Assembly: GCF_024609245.1 (NCBI RefSeq)
Contig: NZ_JANJYH010000001.1
Span: 124,001-188,000 of the forward strand
Direction of reading: 5' to 3'
DNA: 64,000 bases
Origin: Haloarchaeobius sp. FL176
Lineage (GTDB): Archaea; Halobacteriota; Halobacteria; Halobacteriales; Natrialbaceae
Positions 43,080 through 50,920 of this stretch are shown piece by piece. The notes below the pieces were generated by a model. It had not been told where the DNA came from and ran no database searches. It saw only the letters and a program-made list of their open reading frames with translations. The position numbers and the translations under genes are program-made. Positions within the stretch are counted from its first letter, which is position 1, and each line of letters begins with the position of its first letter.

Positions 43080-44261
43080 CTACAGCTTCTTCGCGGTCGC
43101 CGCAGCGCCAGCGGCAGGGTCGACGTCTGCGCCCTCCTCTTCCAGCACGCTCCCGAGCGCGTTGACGAGGTAGGTGACGTTCTTCGGCCGCGCCGAGTGG
43201 CCCATGCAGCCGATGCGGAATATCTCGCCGGAGAGGTCGCCGAGACCGCCGGCGATCTCGAGGTCGTACTCGTCGAGCAGCCGGGAGATGACCTGTCCGT
43301 CCTCGACGCCGGCGGGGACACGGACAGCGTTCAGGCTCGGGAGCCAGTACTCGTCGGGCGCGTTCATCTCCAGCCCCATCGCCTCCACGCCGGCCTTCAG
43401 CGCCCCGGCCATGCGCTCGTGACGCTGCCACCGTCTCTCGATGCCCTCCTCGGCGACGAGTCGGAGCGCCTCGCGGAGCGCGTAGACGTTCGTGATGGGT
43501 GCCGTGTGGTGGTACGCGCGCTCCTCGCCCCAGTAGCCTTCCAGCAGCGAGAGGTCGAGGTACCAGGAGCGTGCGGGCTCCTCGCGGGAGAGGACCTTGT
43601 CCATCGCGTCGTCGTTGAGCGTCAGCGGCGACGCACCCGGTGGACAGGAGAGACACTTCTGCGGGCCGGCGTAGGCCACGTCGATACCCCACTCGTCGAC
43701 GCGCAGTTCCACGCCGCCGATACTGGTGACGCTGTCGGCGACGACGAGGGCGTCGTGCCCGTGGGCGATGCTGGTGAGTTCTGACACGTCGGGCTGGCGG
43801 ACTCCGGTACTCGTCTCGGCGTGGACGAAGCCGAACACGTCGGGCTGATGCTCGGCGAACGCGTCGGCGACGTCCGCGGGCGAGAGCGGTTCGCCCCACG
43901 GCGCGTCGACGTGGACGACATCGCCGCCGGCGCGGCGGGCCATCTCGGCCATCCGACCACCGAAGTAGCCGTTCGTCGGGACGAGCATCGTGTCACCGGG
44001 TTCGACGACGTTGCCGATGGCCGCCTCCATGGCCGCGCTCCCGGTGCCCGACACCGGAATCGTCCACTGATTGTCGGTCCGGAACGTGTACCGGAGCAGG
44101 TCCTGCACCTCGTCCATGACCTCGATGAACGAGGGGTCGAGGTGGCCCACGAGCGGTGTGCTCATCGCACGGAGCACCCGCGGGTCGACGTCGCTCGGCC
44201 CGGGCCCCATCAGCGTACGGTTCGGCGGTGTGAGTTCGCCCACCTGTGGTGCGTCCTGCAT
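43080..44261 (-). CDS. Class V aminotransferase (alanine-glyoxylate / serine-pyruvate type)
   Basis: A 393-aa PLP enzyme. It has the group start NRTLMGPGPSDVDPRVLRAM, the phosphate cup region VSGTGSAAMEAAI, the PLP-stacking Asp in VVADSVTSIGG and the Schiff-base Lys in YAGPQKCLSCPPG (about residue 201). These fit alanine-glyoxylate or serine-pyruvate transaminase, used in glyoxylate or serine metabolism; the exact donor is not readable. Start ATG 44261. A second class V aminotransferase of a different subgroup is at 59004. It is divergent from a short MscS-like gene. Confidence 0.92.
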   Translation of the reverse strand: MQDAPQVGELTPPNRTLMGPGPSDVDPRVLRAMSTPLVGHLDPSFIEVMDEVQDLLRYTFRTDNQWTIPVSGTGSAAMEAAIGNVVEPGDTMLVPTNGYFGGRMAEMARRAGGDVVHVDAPWGEPLSPADVADAFAEHQPDVFGFVHAETSTGVRQPDVSELTSIAHGHDALVVADSVTSIGGVELRVDEWGIDVAYAGPQKCLSCPPGASPLTLNDDAMDKVLSREEPARSWYLDLSLLEGYWGEERAYHHTAPITNVYALREALRLVAEEGIERRWQRHERMAGALKAGVEAMGLEMNAPDEYWLPSLNAVRVPAGVEDGQVISRLLDEYDLEIAGGLGDLSGEIFRIGCMGHSARPKNVTYLVNALGSVLEEEGADVDPAAGAAATAKKL

Positions 44262-44421
44262 ACCGGGTGAATCAGCCCGTCGCGGGAAAAAGCTACCTTG
44301 CCGACCCGTGGCGAAGGCGTCCAGCGCCCCGGGAGCCGACCGCCTCCCACGTCCGTCGCCGCGTCCGACCGTCGCTGGGGTCGGCTATAGTTTTACCACC
44401 CCCGCGGTCGAGGAACTGGCC

Positions 44422-45003
44422 ATGCAGGACCAGCCCGACCCACCGACCGGCGTCGTCGAGGTCGTCCAGCGCTCGCTCGACCTGTTCGTCACGGATATCA
44501 CCGAGGCACTTCCGAAGATACTGGCCGGCATCGTGTTCCTCGTGCTCGCCAGCCTGCTGGTGAAGCTCGTGATGGTCGTGGTCCGGCGGGTCCTTACGCG
44601 GGCACTCCCCGGCGAGGCACCGGTCTACCGTCAGTTCCTCTCGACCATCGTCGCCGTCCTGCTCTGGTTCGCGGTCGCCCTCTCCTTCCTCTCGGTCGTC
44701 GGGCTCTCCGAGCTCGCCGCCGCACTGGGGACCTCCGCCGGCTTCGTCGCGCTCGGTGTCTCCTACGCGCTCTCGGGGATGATCGCGGACGCCGTCGCCG
44801 GCGTCTACCTGCTCCGCGACCCGGACTTCAACCCCGGCGACGAGGTGACCGTCGGCGACGTCAGCGGCGAGGTGACGACCATCGAGCTCCGCAAGACCCG
44901 GTTCGCGGTCGACGGCGACACCGTCGTCCGTGGGAACGCCGAGATAGAGAAGAAGTGGACGAAACGCGGCGAGCCGAGCGACGCGGCCGTTGCCGAGGAC
45001 TGA
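44422..45003 (+). CDS. Short MscS-like channel lacking the C-terminal vestibule domain
   Basis: A 193-aa membrane protein. Hydrophobic segments at about 28-50 (ILAGIVFLVLASLLVKLVMV), 65-90 (IVAVLLWFAVALSFLSVVG) and a pore-like third segment (LGTSAGFVALGVSYALSGMI) are followed by a small MscS-type beta domain (FNPGDEVTVGDVSGEVTTI). The alpha-beta C-terminal domain that forms the MscS cage is absent, since the protein ends about 45 residues after the beta domain starts. Start ATG 44422, with TATAGTTTT about 28-36 nt upstream. Function as a channel is inferred from the fold. Confidence 0.82.
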   Translation: MQDQPDPPTGVVEVVQRSLDLFVTDITEALPKILAGIVFLVLASLLVKLVMVVVRRVLTRALPGEAPVYRQFLSTIVAVLLWFAVALSFLSVVGLSELAAALGTSAGFVALGVSYALSGMIADAVAGVYLLRDPDFNPGDEVTVGDVSGEVTTIELRKTRFAVDGDTVVRGNAEIEKKWTKRGEPSDAAVAED

Positions 45004-45061
45004 GACGGTATCACACGGTTGGCGAGTGACTTATTACCCGCCGCGACGTATTGAAGTTGAC

Positions 45062-46027
45062 ATGATGATCGGGCACTCGCTGCTGGCGTTCGCACTCGTC
45101 GCCACGGTAGCGCGTGCCCTCGACGCCTCGCCGGGACGCGCGTTGGCCGCTGGCGCAGCCGCGGGGGCGTTCGCTGCGGTGCCCGACATGGACATGGTGT
45201 ACGCGCTCACCGGCTTCGCCGGCGCGGAGTTCGACGGCGTGTTCTCCATGACGACGGCGTTCTGGTCGGCGAGCACCGTCGTCCACCGGTCGATGACGCA
45301 CTCGCTCGTCGTCGCCCCGGTCGCGGCCCTCGCGTTCGCGCTCGTCGTCGTCCAGGGACGCCACGCGAGCCGCGCGACGGTCGGCGGCTTCGCCCTGCTC
45401 GGCGGCCTGACCGTCGTCGCCACCACGCTCCACGGCCTGCTCGGCCTCGTCGTCCTCGGCGCGTTCTCGCTCGCCGGCGTCGCCGTCGCGGCCATCGTCC
45501 GCGAGAGCAGCCAGCTCGACGCGCGGACGACCTTCGCGGTGGCGGTCGTCGGGCTCGCCTCGCATCCGTTCGGCGACTTGTTCACGGGGGAGCCGCCGGC
45601 GATGCTCTGGCCGCTCGACGCCGCCATCTTCCCCGGACGCGTCCTCCTCTCGGCGGACCCGACGCTCCACCTGCTGGGCGCGTTCGCGCTGGAGCTGGCG
45701 GTCGTCTGGGCCGCGCTGCTCGCGTTCTGCTGGGTGACCGACCGCCGCCCGCGGGTCAAGCCCCGCGCCACGGCCGGCCTCGCCTACGGCGGCGTCTTCT
45801 TCCTGCTCCCGCCACCGACGCTCGACGTCTCGTACCACTTCGTGTTCTCCATCCTCGCGGTCGGGACGGTGCTCGCGATGCCAGTCGCGGCCCCGACCCG
45901 GACGAGCATGGCGGTCGAGACCGTCCGCCGGGGTGTCGCGGCCCACGGCGTTCGCTCGGTCACGACCGGACTCGCGGCGGTCACGCTCGCGCTGGTCGCC
46001 TACGGCGGGCTCTACCTCCTCGTCTGA
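45062..46027 (+). CDS. YdjM/DUF457-type membrane metal-dependent hydrolase
   Basis: A 321-aa polytopic protein. The family core is present: MMIGHSLLAFALVATVARAL, AVPDMDMVYALTGF with acidic residues, VHRSMTHSLVVAPVAA with the H-x3-H motif, and SHPFGDLFTGEPPAMLWPLD. These His and Asp residues are taken to bind a metal; the activity is unproven in the family, though some bacterial members are tied to DNA-damage regulation. About eight membrane helices. ATG 45062. It heads a run of three membrane-protein genes on the plus strand. Confidence 0.85.
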   Translation: MMIGHSLLAFALVATVARALDASPGRALAAGAAAGAFAAVPDMDMVYALTGFAGAEFDGVFSMTTAFWSASTVVHRSMTHSLVVAPVAALAFALVVVQGRHASRATVGGFALLGGLTVVATTLHGLLGLVVLGAFSLAGVAVAAIVRESSQLDARTTFAVAVVGLASHPFGDLFTGEPPAMLWPLDAAIFPGRVLLSADPTLHLLGAFALELAVVWAALLAFCWVTDRRPRVKPRATAGLAYGGVFFLLPPPTLDVSYHFVFSILAVGTVLAMPVAAPTRTSMAVETVRRGVAAHGVRSVTTGLAAVTLALVAYGGLYLLV

Positions 46028-46084
46028 ACGGGGCGGGATTCCACGAAAACAGACTCTTGTACCTCCGGCCCCTCGGGGTGTCGT

Positions 46085-46792
46085 ATGGCCGAACGACGGG
46101 ACCTGGGAAAACTGTTCGAGGAGCACCGGCTGAACGCCGTCGTCTCGTGGGTTCTCGTCGCCATCGTCGTCCTGGCGGCCGTCGAGGAGGTAGTCCTCGG
46201 CGACTGGCTCTGGACGGTGTTCGCGCTGGCGGTGGCCGCCGTCGCGGTCATCCCACCGGTGAAATACAGGCGCCGGCTCGTGATGCTGCCATGGGAGGTG
46301 TTGCTGCTGGCTGCGTTGCCCGTCCTCGGACGGACCGCGCTGGTCCGGGGACTGGTGAACGACCTCGTCCTCGCGACGATGCCCGGGGTTCAGGAGTTCC
46401 TCTCCGCTTCGCCGGTGTCGAGCACCGCCGCCTACGTCGCGGTGGCTGCCTTCGCGCTCATCGTCGTCGTCGAGCTGCACGTGTTCACGCCGGTCAAGCT
46501 CACGTCCGGCTTCGCCGTGCTCACGGTCGTGGTGCTGACGCTCGCCGCCGCGGGCGTCTGGGCGGTCGTCCGCTGGCTCGCACACATCTACATCGGGACG
46601 GCGTTCTACTCGGAGCTCGACCCGCTGATGTTCGAGTTCGTCTACTCCGCCGCGGCGGGCCTCCTCGCCGGCGTCACGTTCGAGGGGTACTTCCGGCGGC
46701 GCAATCACACCGCGCGACGGTCGCTCGCGATGGCCGACGAGGTCTCCGAGGAGCTCGGCGAACAGTTCGACCTCGAGGTGGGCGAGAAGTGA
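46085..46792 (+). CDS. Integral membrane protein of unknown function
   Basis: A 235-aa protein with about six membrane helices (VVSWVLVAIVVLAAVEEVVL, WTVFALAVAAVAVIPPV, LPWEVLLLAALPVLG, YVAVAAFALIVVVELHVFTP, LTVVVLTLAAAGVWAVV, FVYSAAAGLLAGVTFEGYF) and a soluble acidic C-terminus ([17 protein letters not shown]). I recognise no family with certainty. It overlaps the next gene by 4 nt (GTGA), so both are in one operon and may form a complex. Confidence 0.72.
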   Translation: MAERRDLGKLFEEHRLNAVVSWVLVAIVVLAAVEEVVLGDWLWTVFALAVAAVAVIPPVKYRRRLVMLPWEVLLLAALPVLGRTALVRGLVNDLVLATMPGVQEFLSASPVSSTAAYVAVAAFALIVVVELHVFTPVKLTSGFAVLTVVVLTLAAAGVWAVVRWLAHIYIGTAFYSELDPLMFEFVYSAAAGLLAGVTFEGYFRRRNHTARRSLAMADEVSEELGEQFDLEVGEK

Positions 46793-47469
46793 GACTCCGG
46801 GACAGACTCGGTATCGACGAGGCGTTCCAGCGTCGCGTCACCCGGTTCATGCAGATCACGCTGGTCGGGCTGCTGTTCGTCGGCATCGAGCGAGGGAACC
46901 TGGGCATCGTCGTCAACACGCTCGTCGCGCTCGCCGTCACCCAGCTCCCGGCCGTGCTGGAACGCGACTACGGTATGCCGCTCGACGCCGGGCTCACGCT
47001 TTGGATCACCACCGCAGCGTTCCTCCACGCGTTCGGGACGGTCGGCATTCCCGGCACGGTGGGAACGCCCTACCGGAACACCACCTGGTGGGACCACATG
47101 ACCCACGCGCTCTCCTCGTCCGTCGTCGCGGCGGCCGGCTACATCACCGTCCGAGCGCTCGACGAGCACAACCCCGGCATCGACATCCCGTCGCGGCTCA
47201 TGTTCGTGTTCATCCTCTCGTTCGTGATGGCGTTCGGCGTCGTCTGGGAGCTGGTGGAGTTCAGTATCGGCGTCGTCACCGAGTTGCTCGGGAGCGAGGG
47301 CTTCCTCGTCCAGTTCGGCGTCGAGGACACGATGCTCGACCTGCTGTTCAACACCGCGGGCGGGCTCATCGTCGCGGTCTGGGGGCAGGCCTACCTCTCC
47401 GACGTGGCGGGCATGTTGCGTGACAGACTCGACGGTCGCGACGACGATTCGGCCGGCGGCGCGACGTAG
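46789..47469 (+). CDS. Integral membrane protein of unknown function, coupled to upstream gene
   Basis: A 226-aa protein with about five membrane helices. Notable motifs are [19 protein letters not shown] (H-x2-H in a helix) and [16 protein letters not shown]. The His and Glu residues within membrane segments could bind a metal. The start is GTG 46789, overlapping the stop of the previous gene by 4 nt, so the two are translated together. It resembles the YjdF/DUF2238-like group, recalled only loosely. It ends with a short acidic tail ([13 protein letters not shown]). Confidence 0.7.
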   Translation: MRLRDRLGIDEAFQRRVTRFMQITLVGLLFVGIERGNLGIVVNTLVALAVTQLPAVLERDYGMPLDAGLTLWITTAAFLHAFGTVGIPGTVGTPYRNTTWWDHMTHALSSSVVAAAGYITVRALDEHNPGIDIPSRLMFVFILSFVMAFGVVWELVEFSIGVVTELLGSEGFLVQFGVEDTMLDLLFNTAGGLIVAVWGQAYLSDVAGMLRDRLDGRDDDSAGGAT

Positions 47470-47503
47470 CTTTAAGTCAGTATGCTCCGTGCTATCACAC
47501 GGA
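47470..47503 (+). promoter_or_regulatory. Dodecin promoter: TATA element and inverted repeat
   Basis: A CTTTAAG element (about 47470-47476) lies 29-35 nt before the ATG at 47505. Between them TCCGTG (47486-47491) and CACGGA (47498-47503) form a perfect 6-bp inverted repeat with a 6-nt spacer, ending one base before the start codon. The same half-sites occur, more widely spaced, in the Mo-hydroxylase promoter at 57845-57889. Confidence 0.45.
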
Positions 47504-47504
47504 T

Positions 47505-47705
47505 ATGGTGTTCAAGAAGATCACGCTCATCGGGACGAGTTCGGAGAGTTTCGAGGATGCCGCGGACGACGCCATCGACCGCGCGCAGGACACGATAGAC
47601 AACGTCCACTGGGTCGAGGTTGAGGAACTCGGCGTCGAGCTCGCGTCGGCGCCGGAACGAGAGTACCAGGCGGAGGTGACGGTCGCGTTCGAACTGGACG
47701 GCTAG
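47505..47705 (+). CDS. Dodecin (flavin-storage protein)
   Basis: A 66-aa protein that forms a hollow dodecamer holding flavins; haloarchaeal dodecin stores riboflavin and lumichrome between paired Trp residues. The sequence [20 protein letters not shown], then [20 protein letters not shown], has the hallmark Trp36 in the flavin pocket and the beta-alpha-beta-beta fold length. Start ATG 47505 from a leaderless promoter. The stop codon overlaps the convergent HesB/IscA gene by 4 nt. Confidence is high because length and motif match the family exactly. Confidence 0.93.
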   Translation: MVFKKITLIGTSSESFEDAADDAIDRAQDTIDNVHWVEVEELGVELASAPEREYQAEVTVAFELDG

Positions 47706-48067
47706 GTTCTGAACGACTCGCCGCAGCCACACTCCGACACCACGTTCGGGTTCTCGACGTGGAAGCCGGCGCCCTGAAGGCCGCCCTCGAAGTCGAGGAC
47801 ACTGCCCTCGACGTAGTTCAGGCTCGACGGGTCGACGAAGACGCGCAGCCCGTGGTGTTCGTAGATGGTGTCGTCCGGCTCCGGCTCGTCGTCGAACCGC
47901 ATCCCGTAGGAGAGGCCGGCGCAGCCGCCCTGCTGGACGAACAGCCGAAGGCCCGACTCGTCGGTGTCGAGCCCCTCGCCGTCGAGCAACGAGAGGGCCT
48001 CGTCGGCGGCCGTCTCTGTCACTTCGATTCGTGGGGTGGTCTCCCCGTCTGCGGTGCCCGTGCTCAT
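47702..48067 (-). CDS. HesB/IscA-family iron-sulfur assembly protein
   Basis: A 121-aa A-type carrier that receives and delivers iron-sulfur clusters. The three conserved Cys are present: Cys49 in [12 protein letters not shown], and Cys113 and Cys115 in SECGCGESF. The family strands [12 protein letters not shown] and [16 protein letters not shown] are also seen. The first 12 residues are Thr/Gly/Asp-rich and probably disordered. Start ATG 48067. Its promoter carries a 10-bp palindrome. It overlaps dodecin tail to tail. Confidence 0.94.
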   Translation of the reverse strand: MSTGTADGETTPRIEVTETAADEALSLLDGEGLDTDESGLRLFVQQGGCAGLSYGMRFDDEPEPDDTIYEHHGLRVFVDPSSLNYVEGSVLDFEGGLQGAGFHVENPNVVSECGCGESFRT

Positions 48068-48072
48068 ACGTT

Positions 48073-48098
48073 CCCGTACGGTACCGTGGGATGTTAAC
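48073..48098 (-). promoter_or_regulatory. HesB/IscA promoter: TATA element and palindrome
   Basis: On the minus strand a GTTAACAT element (about 48091-48098) lies 24-31 nt upstream of the ATG at 48067, as in a leaderless promoter. Between them lies ACGGTACCGT (48078-48087), a perfect 10-bp palindrome, and the 12-mer CCCGTACGGTAC (48073-48084), which is the inverse of the SDR-promoter sequence at 6116-6127. A shared regulator of the two genes is possible. Confidence 0.45.
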
Positions 48099-48162
48099 CC
48101 TGTTGCACACGGGGGTCGTTCCGCCGGTAGTTTGAAGCTACTTCCCCTGCTCTCGTCAGTAG

Positions 48163-49305
48163 ATGTCGAGGACCATCCGTGTCCTCCACGTAGACGACGA
48201 CGAGGCGTTGCTGGGGTTGACGAAGACGATGTTGGAACGGGAGGGGGAGGACATAACCGTCGAAAGCGCCGGCTCCGTCTCCGGCGCGCTGACGTGCCTG
48301 CAGGAGAATGGACGTATCGACTGCATCGTGAGTGACTACGAGATGCCCGACATGGACGGGCTCGATCTGCTGGAGACGGTCAGGGAGACGGAGCCGGACC
48401 TCCCGTTCGTGCTGTTCACCGGCAAGGGGAGCGAGGAGATCGCGAGTCGGGCGCTCTCTGCCGGTGCGACCGAGTACCTCCAGAAAGGTACGGGCACCGA
48501 CCAGTACAGCGTCCTCGCGAATCGCATCGAGAACGCGGTCGCGAAGCGACGGGCCGAACGAGAGCGCAACCACACCCAGAACCGCTACCGGGCACTCATC
48601 GAACACTCTTCCGACCTCGTCGCCATCATCGACGAAGACGGTGTTTTCAAGTACGTGAGCCCGGCGACGCGCGATGTCCTGGACTACGAGCCGGAGGTCT
48701 TCGTCGGCGAACTGTCGTACGGGTTCGCCCACCCCGAAGACCGGTCGGACGTGGTCGACGCGTTCGAGCGCATGACCGAGGACCCGGGTGCGACGCCGTC
48801 GGTCAGCTACCGGCTGCGCCACGCCGACGGGAGCTGGCGATACATGGAGTCCAGAGGAACGAACCGGCTCGACGACCCAGCCATCGAGGGCCTCGTTATC
48901 AACACGCGCGACGTGACCGAGCGCGTCGAGGCCGAGCGACGACTCAGCGAGGAGCAGGAGCTGTTCGACGCCGCGCTCGACGCCCTCCCGCACGTCTTCT
49001 ACGTCGCGAACATCGACGGCTCGGGCTGGCGCTGGAACCACAAGCTGGAGGAGGTGACCGGCTACTCGGCCGAGGAGCTCCGGGACATCGGGATCGACGA
49101 GATGTTCGCCGCGGCGGACGTTCCCAAGGTGGAGTCCGTCGTCGAACGGGTACTCGATGGTGAGACGGTGACCTACGAGGCACGGATAAAGAAGAAGTCG
49201 GGCGAACTCGAGCCGCGACGCATCAGTGCGTCCCTGCTCACCGACGACGGCGGCGACCCGATCGGAATCTGTGGTATCGGTGTCGCTATGGACGCGGACG
49301 AGTAG
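48163..49305 (+). CDS. Receiver-PAS-PAS signalling protein without output domain
   Basis: A 380-aa protein. An intact receiver occupies residues 1-120 (DDD at 11-13, phosphoacceptor Asp58 in VSDYEMPDMDGL, Thr in LFTGKGSE, Lys in YLQKGTG). Two PAS domains follow: about 145-265 (HSSDLVAIIDEDGVFKYVSP, ending NTRDVTERVEAERR) and about 270-378 (LDALPHVFYVANIDGSG, ending GICGIGVAM). The protein stops there; no kinase, DNA-binding or GGDEF-like output is present. It probably passes the signal by protein contact with another kinase. No partner is adjacent. ATG 48163. Confidence 0.9.
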   Translation: MSRTIRVLHVDDDEALLGLTKTMLEREGEDITVESAGSVSGALTCLQENGRIDCIVSDYEMPDMDGLDLLETVRETEPDLPFVLFTGKGSEEIASRALSAGATEYLQKGTGTDQYSVLANRIENAVAKRRAERERNHTQNRYRALIEHSSDLVAIIDEDGVFKYVSPATRDVLDYEPEVFVGELSYGFAHPEDRSDVVDAFERMTEDPGATPSVSYRLRHADGSWRYMESRGTNRLDDPAIEGLVINTRDVTERVEAERRLSEEQELFDAALDALPHVFYVANIDGSGWRWNHKLEEVTGYSAEELRDIGIDEMFAAADVPKVESVVERVLDGETVTYEARIKKKSGELEPRRISASLLTDDGGDPIGICGIGVAMDADE

Positions 49306-49308
49306 CTC

Positions 49309-50580
49309 CTACTCCTCGAACCGACGACGAACGCTGTCGGCGTGTGCGCCCAGCCCTTCCGCGTCGGCGAGCGTCGTGACCGTGGACGAGAGGTCGTCGA
49401 GCGCGTCGCGGTCGAGTCGCTGGACCGTCGTCGAGCGGAGGAAGTGGTCGACGGAGAGTCCGCCGTGGCGCTTCGCGCCGCCGCCGGTCGGCAGCACGTG
49501 GTTCGTGCCGGAGGCGTAGTCGCCGGCGGCGACGGGCGTGTACGGTCCCAGGAAGACGCTGCCAGCGCTGTCGATACGGTCGAGGACGGCCTCCTCGTCG
49601 TCGGTCTGGATAGAGAGGTGCTCGGCCGCGTACTCCTCGGCGAACAGGATGGCCTCGCTCATCGACCGCGCGACGAGGACGCCCGAAGCGTCGTTGTCGA
49701 GGGCTTCACGGGCCACGTCCTCGCGCTCGGCGTCGGCGACCTGTGACTCGACCTCCTCGGCGATGGCCTCGGCGACTGCCTCGTCGTCGGTCACGCAGAC
49801 CACGGAGGCGTCGGTGTCGTGTTCGGCCTGCGCGACGAGGTCGGCCGCGACGAAGGCAGGCTCGGCAGTTGCGTCGGCGAGAACGAGCACCTCCGAAGGG
49901 CCGGCGAGGAAGTCGATGTCGACGTCGCCCTGGACTTCTGCCTTCGCGGCGGTTACCCACCGGTTGCCGGGGCCGACGATCTTCTGGACCGCCGGGATGG
50001 ACTCCGTGCCGTAGGCCATCGCAGCGACGGCCTGGGCGCCGCCGACGGAGTACACCTCGTCGGCACCGGCGACGTGGATGGCCGCGAGCGTCACCGGGTT
50101 CAGCTCGTCGGCCGGCGGCGTACAGACGACCACGTCCTCGACGCCCGCCACGACGGCCGGCACGACCCCCATGATGACCGACGACGGGTACGCGGCGGTC
50201 CCGCCGGGCGCGTAGACCCCGACGCGCTGGAGCGGCCGGAAGCGACGGCCCAGCTCGCGGCCGTCGAAGTCGTCGCGCCAGTCTTCGGGCACCTGCGCCT
50301 CGTGGAACTCCCGGACGTTCGCGGCCGCCGTCTCGACGGCCGCTCGCACGTCAGCGTCGATCTCCTCGTACGCTCGCTCGCACTGGTCGGCCACGTCCAG
50401 ATTGGCGACCTGCACGTCGTCGAACTCCGCACAGAACTCCCGGACCGCCACGTCGCCCTCCTCGTGCACCCGGTCGACGATGTCGGCCACGTCGCTCCGG
50501 ACCGCGTCGACGCCCGCGTCGCGCTCGAAGACGGCGCGGCGCTCGTCGGGCCCCAGGTCGGCGACTGCTCGTACGTTCAT
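49309..50580 (-). CDS. hisD: Histidinol dehydrogenase
   Basis: Last enzyme of histidine synthesis, oxidising histidinol to histidine with two NAD. The 423-aa product has the family features: YAPGGTAAYPSSVIMGVVPA, VCTPPADELNPVTLAA, the signature GPGNRWVTAAKAEVQGDVDI, FLAGPSEVLVLADATA, LVAQAEHDTDAS with the catalytic Glu and His, and the zinc-ligand region THVLPTGGGAKRHGGLSV. Start ATG 50580. It is not in a his operon; haloarchaeal his genes are commonly scattered. A small membrane protein gene lies upstream on the same strand. Confidence 0.96.
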   Translation of the reverse strand: MNVRAVADLGPDERRAVFERDAGVDAVRSDVADIVDRVHEEGDVAVREFCAEFDDVQVANLDVADQCERAYEEIDADVRAAVETAAANVREFHEAQVPEDWRDDFDGRELGRRFRPLQRVGVYAPGGTAAYPSSVIMGVVPAVVAGVEDVVVCTPPADELNPVTLAAIHVAGADEVYSVGGAQAVAAMAYGTESIPAVQKIVGPGNRWVTAAKAEVQGDVDIDFLAGPSEVLVLADATAEPAFVAADLVAQAEHDTDASVVCVTDDEAVAEAIAEEVESQVADAEREDVAREALDNDASGVLVARSMSEAILFAEEYAAEHLSIQTDDEEAVLDRIDSAGSVFLGPYTPVAAGDYASGTNHVLPTGGGAKRHGGLSVDHFLRSTTVQRLDRDALDDLSSTVTTLADAEGLGAHADSVRRRFEE

Positions 50581-50634
50581 GGGAACGGGTTCGGACGGCC
50601 CGCGAAAAACGGTTGCGTTCGGTTCCCCGGGCGG

Positions 50635-50844
50635 TCAGTCGCCGGCACGACGTCGGACGACCGTCCGGACGCCGTCGAGAAAGAGCACGACGACGATGGC
50701 AAAGCCCGTGAGCCCGAACGGGGCCGAGAGCAGCTGTGCGGTGTGGTAGCCGAGGAAGATGCGGCCGAACCCCAGCAGCACGAACCCCACGAGCACGAGC
50801 CCGAAGGCGAGGAGTGCGAGCGTGACGTACCGGTCCCGGTCCAT
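50635..50844 (-). CDS. Small two-helix membrane protein
   Basis: A 69-aa protein with two membrane helices (YVTLALLAFGLVLVGFVLLG and APFGLTGFAIVVVLFLDGVR) and a short basic tail (VRRRAGD). No family recognised. Start ATG 50844 gives MDRDRYVTLALL. It lies 76 nt after the VWA/CoxE gene on the same strand and may be the last gene of that operon or a separate unit. Small size and codon use make it plausible but not certain. Confidence 0.6.
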   Translation of the reverse strand: MDRDRYVTLALLAFGLVLVGFVLLGFGRIFLGYHTAQLLSAPFGLTGFAIVVVLFLDGVRTVVRRRAGD

Positions 50845-50920
50845 ACCCGTCCTCGGCAGCGCGTCGTCTAACCCGTTTTGGAACGGCGACCGGGTGGTGC
50901 CGCGTTTCCGGGGCCGACGC

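Noticed and set aside
45011-46708. Minus-strand frame of over 500 codons opposite membrane-protein genes
   Set aside because: Extremely charged low-complexity translation; plus strand encodes clear membrane proteins.
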